Assembly: GCA_004352715.1 (NCBI GenBank)
Contig: SCFE01000005.1
Span: forward strand, 263,222-327,221
Reading direction: 5' to 3'
DNA: 64,000 nucleotides
DNA from: Hofstenia miamia
Taxonomy: Eukaryota > Xenacoelomorpha > Acoela
Positions 1 through 12,000 of the stretch are shown here, piece by piece. The notes under the pieces were generated by a model. That model was not told the origin of the DNA and searched no databases. It saw only the letters and a list, made by a program, of their open reading frames with translations. A program made the position numbers and the translations under genes. Every line of letters starts with the position of its first letter. The first letter of the stretch is position 1.

Positions 1-11
1 TATATATATAT

Positions 12-334
12 ACTAATTCGTCTGAGAATCCTTACATTCGAATTTAAATTACAAACACATATATTAGCCCGGTTTCGATAAATAGTCAATAAAATGGTCG
101 CAATATTTGAAAGTTAAGTTGTATTTAAGATGCATGGTATTAGAATAACTTGGAAATGTTAAGTTAAATTTTGAATAGACAAGACAAACGAGATTAAGTT
201 CTCAAAATTTTTTAGTATCATGCTAAAAAATATTATCACGATTTTACTGAAAGCGGATAGACTATCTATCGAAACCTGATAATTTATGTGTTTGTAATTT
301 AAATTCAAAAATGAAATGTCGCAGACGAATTAGT
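12..334. mobile_element. Near-palindromic (foldback) MITE between TA runs
   Basis: The two ends are inverted copies: the left end starts ACTAATTCGTCTG and the right end finishes CAGACGAATTAGT. The inverted arms run inward for about 80 bp at roughly 80% identity, both containing TTTAAATTACAAACACATA and GGTTTCGATA, and weaker complementarity continues almost to the centre, so the whole element could fold into one hairpin. TA-dinucleotide runs flank both sides, which fits TA-targeting (Tc1/mariner-like) insertion but hides any exact target duplication. There is no coding capacity. The boundaries are clear; the superfamily is inference. Confidence 0.75.
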
Positions 335-338
335 TTCT

Positions 339-362
339 ATATATATATATATATATATATAT
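339..362. repeat. (TA)n microsatellite
   Basis: Uninterrupted TA run directly flanking the right end of the palindromic MITE; the left flank of that MITE is also a TA run. Confidence 0.95.
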
Positions 363-1685
363 GTACATAAATACATACATGCACACATTCCCTCTTAAGT
401 GATTCATTGACAGTTTTTTAATACAGTGATTTATCAGTTGGCAGATATAAACGCCTTTCATAGTTTATTCAAAATGAAAAAATTCGAATGTACTTGCTGG
501 ATTTCTCAAAAATGAAACTGTGTGCTTTTTATGGGCACTCTGCGTCAGCATGTTGGTCAAGCTCAGCCTGGGAAAAAAGGTATTATCTTGGACGAAAAGA
601 AATAGCTATGTTGGAATGAATTTTTAACAAGTTTTTTATTTGTTTTTGAAAATTCACATTTCTGTAAATTGCACTGCGTAGGCCAAAATTATTCTTAACG
701 CAATATAATGAAACACAAAATTTTCATCCTTTTTCAGTTGATAAGATATTGTGGAAATCTACTAGATTTACTGTTATGATATTATATTAAATGCATAACA
801 TACATATTTTCTCACTCTCTCTGTGAAATGTCAAGTCATTTTACATATACTGTACTGTTGACAATGATTTGGAGTCAGCTTAAAATTCGCAAATAAATTT
901 ATCCATGTCAATGCTGCGTTACCTTGAAGGATTGAGTTTTGTTGCATGCACAAAACTCGCAGTTCCAATAGAGAGATCACCTCCTACAAGACGCAAATGT
1001 TGCTAATTGTTGTGCTAATTGTGAATATGATTAACACATGCATTGTACAAAATTATGGTGGTGTAGTGATATATAGACAGTGAATTTAAATTTGATGAAT
1101 TCATGTCCCTTAAACTACGAAAAATAGCATCTGGTTTAAAATATTTATTTCGCTTTTGACACGTAAGGGAAGCATCTCATCCACAATTAATACACTCATT
1201 TGTATTAAGTAAATTTAATTACTGCTCTTTTATTTCAAATTATCCATAGGCACAACAGGTCCTCATTAGTAAAAATCTAGGTCTGCAATTGGGCACTAAA
1301 TTTTACTGATAAGCATGAATCAATCAAGGAATCTGATCAACTTCTTTTATTCTCAAAGGGATTTGCAGGGCGAAGGGGGCTCAGCTAGACTTGTGAAACT
1401 TGACTGGGAACTCAGACCGTTTTTTATAGTGGTATTGTATTTTACTTGTTGAAAACCAAGTTCTGGTCAAAAAATAACATAAAAATACATTACTCAAATT
1501 TAGAGCCCCTTGTTAATTGCTTAGGAGTACAGCTCTGTGTATAACGCACAAATATAAAAATGAAAATGATTCATGGATTTACAACAACGAATTCATTTTA
1601 ATCAAAGACAAATATAATTGTAAGCAAAATTAACCGCTATGACTAATTTACATTAATTTCGTCTATATTTTAGCAGAAAGAAATA
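363..1685. other. Stretch without recognised gene
   Basis: AT-rich sequence with no long open frame, RNA gene or clear inverted repeat. A GC-richer patch near 1366-1519 has weak inverted ends (AAGGGGGCTC against GAGCCCCTT) but no matching flanking duplication. Confidence 0.6.

Positions 1686-1687
<2 letters not shown>

Positions 1688-1738
<51 letters not shown>
1688..1738. repeat. (TTA)n trinucleotide repeat
   Basis: About 17 uninterrupted TTA units. They read as poly-leucine in one frame, which is a repeat translation and not a gene. Confidence 0.95.
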
Positions 1739-1739
<1 letters not shown>

Positions 1740-3698
1740 GAAATTACTCCGTTAGATATCGTGGCAATGCATTTAGGATATGCAAATAGGTTAATCTTTA
1801 TAGCATCCTATGCTTCATTATCTTCAAAATTGTTCCTTTTCCAAAGAAGAAATATGTTTTTATTTCAATGATATTGACGGATCTCCCATTAAAATATATA
1901 TTATATAAATTTTTTCAAATGAAATTTACAATATTTTAAAGCAATCCTTTATAATTCACCTACCATTTATGCACTATTAATGTATAATCATATATAATGT
2001 AATTTTAAAATGATCGTTCAATTGTGTTTTGAAACATGTATTTCATTAAATTTAGGAAATGATGAACAAATCTCCTAGGAAACCTAAAAAACATGTACAT
2101 TTAGCTCAAAATATTTAATAATATATTTTCTTGGTTTAAATGTTCACATGTTTTAATCCTTTTAGTAACGAAATGTTTGACATAGTTTGCTAATTTCAGC
2201 TATTTAAGGCCTAAATGATTTGATTAAACCAAAGTTTAAGCACTCAAAAAATGAAGGATTAATAAATCACTTTCTATGACATTACCAACTCTGCGAGATA
2301 AATTAAATATTAAACATCTTCAAAGAATCATATAAGTAATCGACTTTAATTGATCATCAGCAATAATAATCAAATCAGAAAATTTAATCCGGATCAACCC
2401 AATCCGCTATTACAATGCTAAGAAATTCAAATTTGAAAAGAAAATACAGCAGAAATCAAATCGAGATCAGAGCAAAACTGATATCTGGGTCCCCATTTGT
2501 ATTTTGCGGGCGGATCGAAGTCAGAAGGCATTAGCGGGCAAAGGGCATGAAGCCAACATTAGGGCACGGTCCGCCTCATCTTATAACGGGTCGAGTGGAC
2601 ACGGCACAAAATGTTTTCCCAAACACTTAACTAAATATTTGTAGTAGTATTTGTTTCTCTTGAAGTTTTCTCTTAGATATATTTCCGTTTGATTACAAAT
2701 ATAAGATATTTGCAAATTTTAGTCTAATATATTTTTTGAAAGTCTTGTCGGCTTTTTAAGGCTCTTTTATTTCCCGGAAAACATTAGTCTCCATATGGGT
2801 TCGAGTCAGATACCAATTGCAGGAAAATGAACCCTTAGAGCTAAGGTGATGTGTTATGTTCTAAGCCTATTTTAATGTCATGTTAAATTTTAGATGAATT
2901 TTATTTGACAAACTTTGCGTTGAGTCGAAATTAACTAGTATCCAACTACATTATCCTTGTCTTCCTATATTCTAACCTATTCCCTACGACGCAACAATAA
3001 AAGGGCGAGATTTGGAAGTAAAATCATTTGAAAATACACTTATTGCATGTCTTGCAGTCATAGATCTCTGTTTCCTGTACTCTGCAATATTGGTGCACTG
3101 AAATTCATTAAAACTAGAAAATGTTTTCACTTGAAGTGTATTTTGTGTCCAGTCATCTTCTCTTTTTTAAGATCAAACTATCATTGATAGTTGTGTTGAG
3201 GTAAATATTAATGGATTGTCATTTCATTTTTTTCCGAATGTCAGTCAAGCTTCGCTTCCGGTTACACTTTTGCTACAATCGGTTGGTCAAAACAATCGGT
3301 TATCACAACATACGTAGACTAATTTATTACTTTCATCAGCTTCGTGGAACAAAATAAACAAATAGGAGATTGACAAAGTTGTTAGTGATGCCAAAATTTC
3401 TGAAATTAGAAAAAATGATAGTTTTTAACCTCTGAATAATAACTATCTCGAATTGTTAACTATAGAGCATAAATACTGTAGAAGTAAAGCACTGGCGTAA
3501 CCGAATTGTTGGCCTATACATCAATTAGAATTAAAAAATAATTTCAACTTCATTTTAGGAGGTATCATGCAAAGTTAGTGCTATCAAAATATTACTAGAT
3601 TTATGGATATTATTATAGTAAAATTTATTTACTTTGACAATGGCGAACAATACATGATCATCTCCTGCTCAATACTGAAAAAGAAAACATGAAAGAGA
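1739..3698. other. Stretch without recognised gene
   Basis: AT-rich. A GC-richer block at about 2486-2605 carries several GGGC/GCGGGC words typical of old transposon ends elsewhere in the window, but I could not pair it with an inverted partner or target duplication. Confidence 0.5.
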
Positions 3699-4116
3699 CA
3701 AAGTTCGTGGACTGGGCTTTGGTCGAAGAAATGGAAAAGATGGGCCAAACAAATGGGCAGAATTTTAAAAAACCGACTTCCGTAACAGTGCAAGCTAATA
3801 CATTGAATTTTATCTAAATTATTATTATAAAGTTAAAAAATAAATTTTACATTTTGGAGATTTTACATTAGTATTATATACTTCTCCAAATTTCAATTTA
3901 GAATCTTCGATTTCAGTGCTTAGATTATATTAGAAGTATCTCTATCATACCAATTTTTTGTGGAGCAAACCAACAAACTAAAGAAATTTTCTTGACTAGT
4001 ATTATAAAAATGGGCCTAAAATGAAGCGAGTTTGCATTAATTTAAATGAGCCGGGCCGGATTCGGGCAGGGTCCACACTTTTTTTAGCCTAAATTTTGGG
4101 CCCATGTCCATCTCTG
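3699..4116. mobile_element. Candidate decayed hAT-like element (inverted ends only)
   Basis: The right end, read on the minus strand, starts CAGAGATGGACATGGGCCC. The left end near 3699 reads CAAAGTTCGTGGACTGGGC, sharing the TGGAC-TGGGC core. The CAGAG-type terminus is compatible with hAT. The flanking octamers do not match, so either the left boundary is wrong or the element is old. It abuts the transposase-like remnant at 4142, which may belong to the same original transposon. Confidence 0.3.
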
Positions 4117-4141
4117 TGCATACCTACAAATACAACAAAAC

Positions 4142-4383
4142 GAAAGTGAGCAGGAACTTGTAGAAATAGAAGCAAAACCGTCAGAAGCCAAAGCATCAGT
4201 GCAATCAGCAATGCAGAACAGCACAATGTTGCTGAATTTGAAATCTGACTAAATCCCTTAAACCATATCGACAAAATGGAGTATACAGAGCCAAGCATTT
4301 GGCTTGATCCATGTGATTCTATAATTACAGAAATTCTTGAGGAACATGGACCTAAATAATTGATAAACTTTGACTTCGCCAGA

Positions 4384-4385
<2 letters not shown>
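4142..4385 (+). pseudogene. Remnant of a hAT/ZMYM-type transposase-like N-terminal region
   Basis: From 4264 one frame reads EPSIWLDPCDSIITEILEEH followed by GPK, a TAA at 4357-4359, then LINFDF. To my recollection the pattern D-P-x-x-W-x ... I-x-x-x-L-x-E-x-G-P-x-Q is typical of the region ahead of the TTF-type zinc finger in hAT-related transposases and ZMYM1/ZNF862-like proteins; the stop sits where the family usually has Gln (CAA to TAA). Upstream, another frame at 4142-4249 gives a Glu/Ser-rich segment (SEQELVEIEAKPSEAKASV), so at least one frameshift separates them. The match ends in a TTA repeat. Clearly non-functional; family assignment is from memory and needs a profile search. Confidence 0.5.

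Positions 4386-4438
<53 letters not shown>
4383..4438. repeat. (TTA)n trinucleotide repeat
   Basis: Uninterrupted ATT/TTA run of about 18 units that truncates the hAT-like coding remnant immediately upstream. Confidence 0.95.
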
Positions 4439-5149
4439 TGATTGTGGGAAGATGACGAAAAAACTGGGAACCCAGCGGAGAAGTTTAGAACGTAGAATTA
4501 CTTATCGATGTTGGATACACTTATATTTTATTCATGAACGATTTGTGTAGTTAGATAAAGACTGGATAGTTTAAAACGTGACAAAATGTATTTGAACACT
4601 GCCAGAAAGGTGAAACAGCACAAAAGTGTGAAAATATAAAGTTTTACAACGTTGACGTGATGTCAAGGCTTGTACTTACTTTTTTATTTCTCTTTTTTCA
4701 ACAGCTAAAATATCCTTAGTTTGGTCTACGTTCTTCTATTTGAACCTATATATATATATATATATATTAGCAATAAGTTCTTAGTTTTAGCAAAATAGCC
4801 TTTTAGCACTAAGGTTCATATCTTGGAGATAATCTAAGCAATATTGAAGACATGCGGAATATAGGCCATGGCTGACCCGGTAATGGATTTTTGTTACTTC
4901 CCATCCCATTACTTCATTTGGTTTTGCTAATTTCCAAGTGGGAATTTCCACTAATCCCACAGAAACATACAACTATTTCCACTCTTTACAATAAACATCT
5001 GTATCAATTTTGCGGGCAAAATTAAGTTACCATTTCTAATATTATGGAGGTAAAAATATCTAAGATGTTCGTTTGATCTAGGCTCATACATTCTAAGTGC
5101 AAAATTTGTGAAACATTATGGTTGAAGTAACTACTTGTATTAATACGTT
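4439..5149. other. Stretch without recognised gene
   Basis: Holds a short TA run (4747-4768) and nothing else I can support. Confidence 0.6.
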
Positions 5150-5157
5150 GGTCAAGG
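5150..5157. repeat. Left 8-bp target-site duplication
   Basis: GGTCAAGG; partner AGTCAAGG at 6213-6220. Confidence 0.75.
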
Positions 5158-6212
5158 CAGACTTGTCAAACCGAGCTTCTATCGAGCCAATCTTGAACAC
5201 TGTATTGGATTAATAAACAAAGCCAAAACGAGCCTTTATTAAGGAGCCACTTCTAGTTAATTTTTAAATTTTTATCAATTTTTGGTTTTTTTACTTTTCT
5301 AAAAGAAAATTTTCTTTAAAATCCAAATCTGCTATCAGTTTTTCATAACTCTGTGCTAGAAACTTACTTTATAGAATGGTACCTTTGAAGTGTAAGTGCT
5401 TATTGTTTTGTGGTAGAATAGGCTATAAAAGAATTTCAACAACTTCTGCATTATTTGTAGTTTAAAGTTTAAAGATATTTTTCAAAACACATGCAAGTAT
5501 TGCATCATTTTAGCATTCAAATTGCAACAGATAAATTTCATTTACAATTTTCTAGTAATTAATAAAAGCTTTTCGAAAAATTTTGAAAATATCCTCAATT
5601 TTTTGTAGTTTTTCCTTCAAACTCAGAAATTTTTGATGCAGTTTTTTGTTTTTAAATATTTTGTAACAAAGTGCAGATATTTTGAAAGGCCTCCATAGTT
5701 TTGTTGTTACAGGATACTAGAATTAACTGCAAAAATCTCATTGCAATATGCCAAAACTCTTCGGATTTTTTGCTTTCTTTAGGCAACTATGATTGTTTTT
5801 ATATGTGATATAAAATAGCTAGTGTAATGTGATTTGAATGTATAATTTCCTGCTGATTTCACAACAAATAGTATGTGTAGGTTAATCCTACACTGAGTCA
5901 AGTTGTGAGTGTTTTCAATGATGTGCTTCAAAAAAGTTGTAACCAGAAATGCCCCCTTAAGGAGATCATATTTATAGTTATATTAATTTGATTATGCAGA
6001 TTTTTTTTATTTTTTCATTCAATGTACATTTCAGGTAATCATTTTTCAAAATGTTTACCAATTAATAAAAAGAACTATGTAAAAAATGCTGATAGTGTAA
6101 TATTTTTTAAAAAATTATCGAAGCCAAGACGAGCCTCATTGAAGGGTTCTATGTTGGCCAATCAAGCCGAAGCTGAGCCGAGCCTAAAAATTTTGGCTCG
6201 TTGACAAGTCTG
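5158..6212. mobile_element. Non-autonomous hAT-like element, 1055 bp (family member A)
   Basis: Terminal inverted repeats: the left end begins CAGACTTGTCAAACCGAGC, and the right end, reverse-complemented, begins CAGACTTGTCAACGAGCC. The flanks are GGTCAAGG (5150-5157) and AGTCAAGG (6213-6220), an 8-bp duplication matching at 7 of 8 positions. CA...TG ends with 8-bp duplications are the hallmark of hAT elements. Repeated GAGCC/CGAGC words cluster near both ends, like hAT subterminal transposase sites. The last 230 bp and first 100 bp resemble the element at 40144-40517; the central 5265-5975 segment is private and has no transposase frame. Confidence 0.85.
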
Positions 6213-6220
6213 AGTCAAGG
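6213..6220. repeat. Right 8-bp target-site duplication
   Basis: AGTCAAGG, one mismatch to GGTCAAGG at 5150-5157. Confidence 0.75.
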
Positions 6221-9000
6221 ATAATCCGTTGCTGTTTCTTAGTAACATAGGTACCATATTTCGACTCTCAGTTATCATTTGAAATAAAATATGACTGGAT
6301 TGATAAAGTTATCATAGATCGCAAAACTAGAGCAAAAAACACTTCCAGTAATTTAGTATTATTAAGCACAATATTACCTCTAGGTAACATTCCTTTTTAG
6401 TTGAACTCAACTGCTTTCTAGAAAAAGGAGTGCATAAAGTTATAATCGGCTAAATTTTATAACAAAATATTGTACTTAATAACGTTTAAAGATCATGGGC
6501 AGGTCGCTGTCACTAGCATAATTGATTTTGTCCCTATTACTTAATAAAATTTTCCAAAAAATTTTGAAAAAATTGTTGCGTCCTATTGTGGGAATACAGA
6601 TTCTCGGAATATCCCTTTCCATTCCCTGATAAATTAAGAAGAAAAATGTGGAATCTTCAACAATAGATTGTACGATACCAAATACTATTAATAATAATTT
6701 GGAAATAAATTGATCATGGAAATTATATTAGACTCGGCTGCGACCATATAACAATTCGGAGCTCATAGAAAATTATGAATATTTTATTGGCGGTAATTTA
6801 TTTTTAAGCGGCCATTCAGTACATCCTAGTCAATTTGAATCTCACTTGTGTTGTGAAAGATGGTGAATCCTTCGATTTCCGTTAATTATCCTAATCAAAT
6901 TACTTAATTATTTGAGATATTTCTATTTAGTTTTCAAATATTATATAGATATTAATTCTATTTTAAATAAAATATTGTGAATCCCCGCATATTGCAATAT
7001 AAAAAAAAATTATGAAAATCTGTAAAAGACACGCTTGACTAATCATTGGTCACACTTAATGCCATTTACAGACGCTAATCAATTGACGAATAGCTTTGAT
7101 TGAACAGGAATTATTTCAGCTCGTCAATTATCTAAAATTACGAGGTAATTTATTAATACAGACTGTCTTTTACCTTTTGTAGCTTTAATAGAATATAACG
7201 TAAGAAACGTAATATTACGTCATTAACGAAGCTGTTAGTGAATCAACAAATTCTTTGGTATTATTGTAAAAATCTAAACATAAATATCTCATTTTAATAA
7301 TACATAGTAATTACGAATACTCCGGAAAAGTAGCGTTAACAATTACAGTCAATTAATAAATTTTTGCTGTAATTTTTCAAGTTTGCCCTGAGACAGGTAG
7401 TTTGCTAACAAACATTTTATTCTAAAATTCAATTCAAAACTTTGATCAGTTCAGTATAGACAGTGTACGGCAAAAATACGAAATTTAATATAGCATAAAA
7501 TTTCAAATAACTAAAAGTAAAATCGTTACAGACAATTTAAGGAATTTGATGAATCACAAAATTTCACAAGAAAAACAAGTCTGGAGAACCTTAACCAACT
7601 GGCTATGCCATCCCACTTTCATCTCTGATGTCCATTGATATTTTAGATCGCCTTACAGTACAAAACTTATAAAAATAGTTTGTATTTCAACTAAATAATG
7701 CCTGATCGCCTGATTTAAGCATTATAAAGATGATCAAGTCAAAAGTTCTTACTAGAAAAACTAAACATTTCAAAGATTTGTGTCTGCTTATTAGAAAGAT
7801 TTTTACAAAGTTCCTGACAAAAAGATATAGAACTCTATGAATACTTGCATAGGAGAATTTAAAATGTTCTAAAAAACTATGAATGCCCTAAAATGTGCTG
7901 ACATCTATTTCACGCTTTGTTCAAATATTTATGAGTGAGTTATACTATAAAGTTATATACATAGGAAAAAATGAAATCTTTAGGAATGGAACCAAGTGTG
8001 TCTTCATGAAGGATATTAAGAAATACATCTAAGGGCTGAGTGGGCAATTAGTCGTAAGCGTAGTATTCTAAAATATTTTTGTGCATTTATATGTGCTTGT
8101 ACTTGATCTCATTTTCCAATGAACGAATTAATACAATCGGACAATAAATCCTCATGTAAAGCAATAAAAACAAAGTTTATTTTGACATTTACTGTTGGCA
8201 TTAAATAAAAATATTGACTTTGTTCACAGATGTTATAAAGAATTTCTAATTCCTTTCCATCGAATGCCTTAGTTAACTTGCTTTCCAAAAAACTATTTCA
8301 CGACACTAGATGTCACCTGGTAACCATTTAAAATTAATATTGTATTTTAATAATGGAGAGAAATAATGCTTTATACATTAATAATTTGGCTTGAAGGAAT
8401 ATGACTCAATCATTGGGCAATATTCAAACTTCAAATTCTGGGTATTGAGTCACTTATCAATGGTACCTTTTCATTGCTAGTTTCGGATGACCCACAGCAA
8501 AATGTTCCGAAGTAATAAAGAACCAAAGAATCACCAACTCATTATATCTTAACATTAAGTCAAATTATCATTAACCAATGGATCTAATTACAACGCTTAG
8601 CACAAATAATTGGGGAAGTAACAAGGTACTTATGAAACTGCTGCTAATGATATTTAGTGCACAAAGATTTGAAAACTCAATTAAGATTAGAAGTACGATT
8701 GGAGTGACTATGGTCTTAATTTGTGTTGGAGAAAGAGATAGGCAAATCAATATTTATAAATATATCTTTTAGGACTTGCTCTATTAGGTCATTGCCTAAA
8801 AGTCATTATAGTTGGAAGAGGGTCGGGTCAAGGAGATTTGTCAACCTACAAAAGTATGTCTAAAAAGTATTTTTCCACTTACACATTTTTACCATACAAA
8901 AAACTATAAAATCAAAATATAAACAGCAAAACCACCCTTCAACAATTTTATATGCACACTTTGGAAGTATTTATTAAAATCTTGTAGCCATTGAGTTCGC
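6221..9000. other. Stretch without recognised gene
   Basis: Uniformly AT-rich, short frames only, no inverted repeat or RNA gene seen. Confidence 0.6.
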
Positions 9001-9024
9001 TCAACTTTTCTATTTGCTTACAGG

Positions 9025-9175
9025 TCAGCTGTCACATAGGTCGGCCCGGGTGGACAGTCTTTTCCTTCCTCTCATGGGAAACAAAGTTGAGCACAGTGCA
9101 TTTTTGTTGTCAAGCAATGTTACCCCCAGCAGTGACAATGCCATTAAGTTCGAATTACATGTCTGAAAAAAACAG
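9025..9175 (+). other. GC-richer island preceded by acceptor-like sequence; possible exon or repeat
   Basis: A TTTGCTTACAG acceptor-like motif ends at about 9024 and is followed by about 150 bp of clearly higher GC than its surroundings. Two plus-strand frames stay open until stops near 9168-9179, and the minus strand is partly open too, so frame use is undecided. I recognise no domain. It could be an exon, a conserved non-coding element or an old repeat. Confidence 0.25.
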
Positions 9176-9179
9176 CTGA

Positions 9180-11576
9180 AATACCAAATGATGCATAATT
9201 CTACAACTGCAATGTTCTTCGAAGTTAATTATTGCTTGAAAATGTACGAACTCGCTCCGCCTTCCCATGTCGTTAATTACATTTTCTGAAATATTTATGA
9301 ACATATTGTGTGCTAACAAATAACCTTACCATTTTTTCATTAATATTAAAGTATTAACTAAATATACAACCTTGGACAAATTGCATATCATTTTATTCAA
9401 AAATTGTCAAATATATTTCAAAGAAATTGAATACAATTTTTTTATGAGCACAGAGTTGCATTTTCGCATTCCCGTAAACCTGATAATAAGATAAAAACCG
9501 ACACGTTTTCCCAATCAAACCACCAAGACTTTATGAAATTTTGTCCGGACTCAGTACGTTTCTTAAGTCGTAATAGATACTATTTATGATAGCGCCAAAT
9601 TGTTTTCAATTGATTGATTTGATTAAACCTATTCGACGTAAGGCGTTCTCTTTTAGTGAGGGAAGATTACCTCCATCTATCTAATTCTGGATTTAACGAT
9701 GATATCAAAACTTTGCACAAATATTCTTAATTTCATTAATATCAATTCTGAATGTTCAGAAATGCTTTACCATTATTATTTTTGTTAACGTAATCCAAAC
9801 TAAAACTTTGGATATTCATTAGAATTTATTCCTAACTTGTCAAATATACTCAATTCCACACTAACAATAACAATGTTTTTACAAAAATTGGAAGCTTATA
9901 TCCAAGGTGTGCAACTATTTCATTCACAAAATGAAGCAGATGCTTAGAAAATATGTATTAAGAGTTCATAACAACAAATCTTATTAGAAAACCTCCACAA
10001 CTTTATGAGTGAAAAATCAAAAGTTTATGGGGGGATGCTCCCCTCCCAGGTCGAATAGGGCTAAGGAATGCACAAATGCATGAAAAAGGTTTTGAATCCA
10101 ATCTTCCACAATAAATTTTAAAGAAAGGTACAAAGGGTGATTAATTACAAATTTTCATATTTTGGACGTTTACATTTTAAAACAACTAAAATAGTAAAAA
10201 TTTCACTGTTGCATGACTAAATATGAAAGGATAAAAGCAACAAACTAACCGTGACTACAAAAGGACCCCTGCGCCGCACATTAAAGCAGGAATTTCGTAT
10301 AGACCGTCGGCGCTCTAGTGTAATTTAAGCCTTGAAGTTTCTCCGACAATTTCAGTACTGGCATAATTTCTAGTGTATGAAATAATTAAATATTACTTTT
10401 AAGTGTGATTGGTATTTATCTATAATTTAATATTAAGGTTTGAAAAGTATGGTGATTTCTTTAAAAAAAGCGGTTCATTCTTTTAATGAAATTTAGTCAG
10501 TTTCTTAAAAGCTAATGTGTAGGATATTGATATTAATACAAAAAATGTTTTCATTTAAAATGTAATGCATTTGAGTACATGAGCTGGGCATTGGAGACTT
10601 TGATGCTATATTTCAACCTATTGACAAATCCAATTTAAGTATACAATGGGAAGTCAAAATGCGATTGTAAGTGCTTGAATTTGTTTACTTGAGCTGCCTA
10701 ATCACAATTCGGGATAATACACATAGCTTCAAAGCTGCGCTTGCTAAGCTTCAATTTGTATTAAATAATTTTTAGATTTCCAAAAAGTAGATATCAATCA
10801 CAAGTAGACTACATATGTGTATACCATGAATTAACCTAATAATATTTCTTGCCTTAAAAGTTATCAGTCAGAGTATATTATCTAGTAAATAACTATTAAA
10901 ATTTAATTAACATTAATCTTAATTTAGTCTACCAAACATTTTTTTTCACTTCATTTGAAATCGTGTAGTATCTATACTTACCTAAAAATTGTTCAGGAAT
11001 GTATTTGTTAGAAAATTGCGTTGACTAGGCGTTTATAGTTTTGGGGTTTGTATTTCTAATAACGTTTTATTTTTGCAGTCACGGATTAGTGGAATTTCTC
11101 CCAAAAAGATAATTTTTACCTAGCAATTTAATTTTCCGGTACTGTCGAATTCTGGAAATTCTATTCTAGCGACAGCTCTTATTTCTGACAATTTACCAAA
11201 AATAAGATTAAACTCTCTATGTTAATTTAACTCTTATTAACACAACGTATTTACTTAATCCACTAAAACTTTTAAACAGAAACGTTCATTCTGTAACAAG
11301 TTAAAGAACTTTATCAAATTAGAATTCAACCAGGATGAAAACAACAATTAAATCTGATTTGAACAATGTGCCACAATTATTCAAAGAGCTTCAACAAACA
11401 ATAAAATAAAGTGTTAAAGAATTGCAATAAACTATTTAACATAACTTAAGTGTGAAAAACAACACTTATAAAAACGACTTTATTTTAACTTACTAGTTAA
11501 TAATAACCAAAATGTGCAATAACAAACAAATATACTACAAACTTAGTAGGCTAAAGAATTTAGAAATTCGGAACTA
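9180..11576. other. Stretch without recognised gene
   Basis: AT-rich; small GC-richer patches near 10029-10070 and 10259-10345 could not be tied to a feature. Confidence 0.55.
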
Positions 11577-11582
11577 ACTTAC
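11577..11582 (-). other. Consensus splice-donor-like site
   Basis: On the minus strand the sequence GCCAA is followed by GTAAGT, a perfect donor core, about 300 bp downstream of the promoter-like module at 11904-11943. Together they could delimit a first exon of about 11583-11880. Inference only. Confidence 0.35.
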
Positions 11583-11673
11583 TTGGCAATCTGACAGCAA
11601 AACTTTAGAGACCAAATTGCCAACAACTTTGACTACCAACTTAACCAGTATATAGCAAACCAATTCAACAGCA

Positions 11674-11876
11674 AAACTGACAGCGTCTCGTGCTGAACTC
11701 TTCTCTTTTAAATGCAAGACTGGCAGCGTCTCTTCCTTACTCTGCTTCTCCAAATGCAAGACTGGAAGCGTTTCGTCCTTACTCTGCTTCTTTTTAATGC
11801 CGGACTGGCAGCGTTTCGTCCTTACTCTGCTTCTCTTCTAAATGCAAGACTGGCAGCGTCTCGTCCTTACTCTGCA
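11674..11876. repeat. 42-45 bp tandem repeat (about 5 units)
   Basis: Units start near 11711, 11753, 11796 and 11841 with AATGCAAGACTGGCAGCG (one variant AATGCCGGACTGGCAGCG), followed by CGTCCTTACTCTGCTTCT. A degenerate unit lies at 11674-11710. The unit spacings are 42, 43 and 45 bp. GC content is much higher than in the flanks. The array starts just downstream (minus strand) of the promoter-like block, so it would be in a 5' untranslated region if that promoter is real. The minus-strand open frame at 11574-11759 is largely a translation of this repeat. Confidence 0.8.
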
Positions 11877-11903
11877 GGGTCTGTTGACTCGTGTTGGTGT
11901 CCT

Positions 11904-11943
11904 CCTATTTATGTGGTACGTCCCGCCTCCTCGTGGTGATTGG
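11904..11943 (-). promoter_or_regulatory. CCAAT / GC box / TATA-like promoter module
   Basis: On the minus strand, in order: AGCCAAT ending at 11939, GGAGGCGGGA (GC-box-like) at 11930-11921, and CATAAATAGG (TATA-like) at 11913-11904. The order and spacing resemble an RNA polymerase II core promoter, predicting initiation near 11880 and transcription toward lower coordinates, through the tandem repeat to a GTAAGT donor. This could be a host promoter with a non-coding first exon or an LTR-type promoter of a retroelement; no long terminal repeat partner was seen. Confidence 0.4.
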
Positions 11944-12000
11944 CTGAGCTTGACATCATCTTTTGTCACTGCCCTTTTTCTTAGGCCACCGATCACGATT

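Noticed and set aside
1366-1519. hAT-like element
   Set aside because: CAGGGCGAAGGGGGCTC and a weak inverted partner exist, but the flanks GGGATTTG and CTTAGGAG do not match and the ends pair poorly.
1686-1871. Poly-leucine open frame
   Set aside because: It is the translation of a TTA microsatellite plus chance sequence.
2801-2815. tRNA-like GGGTTCGAGTC box
   Set aside because: No A box or cloverleaf can be built around it.
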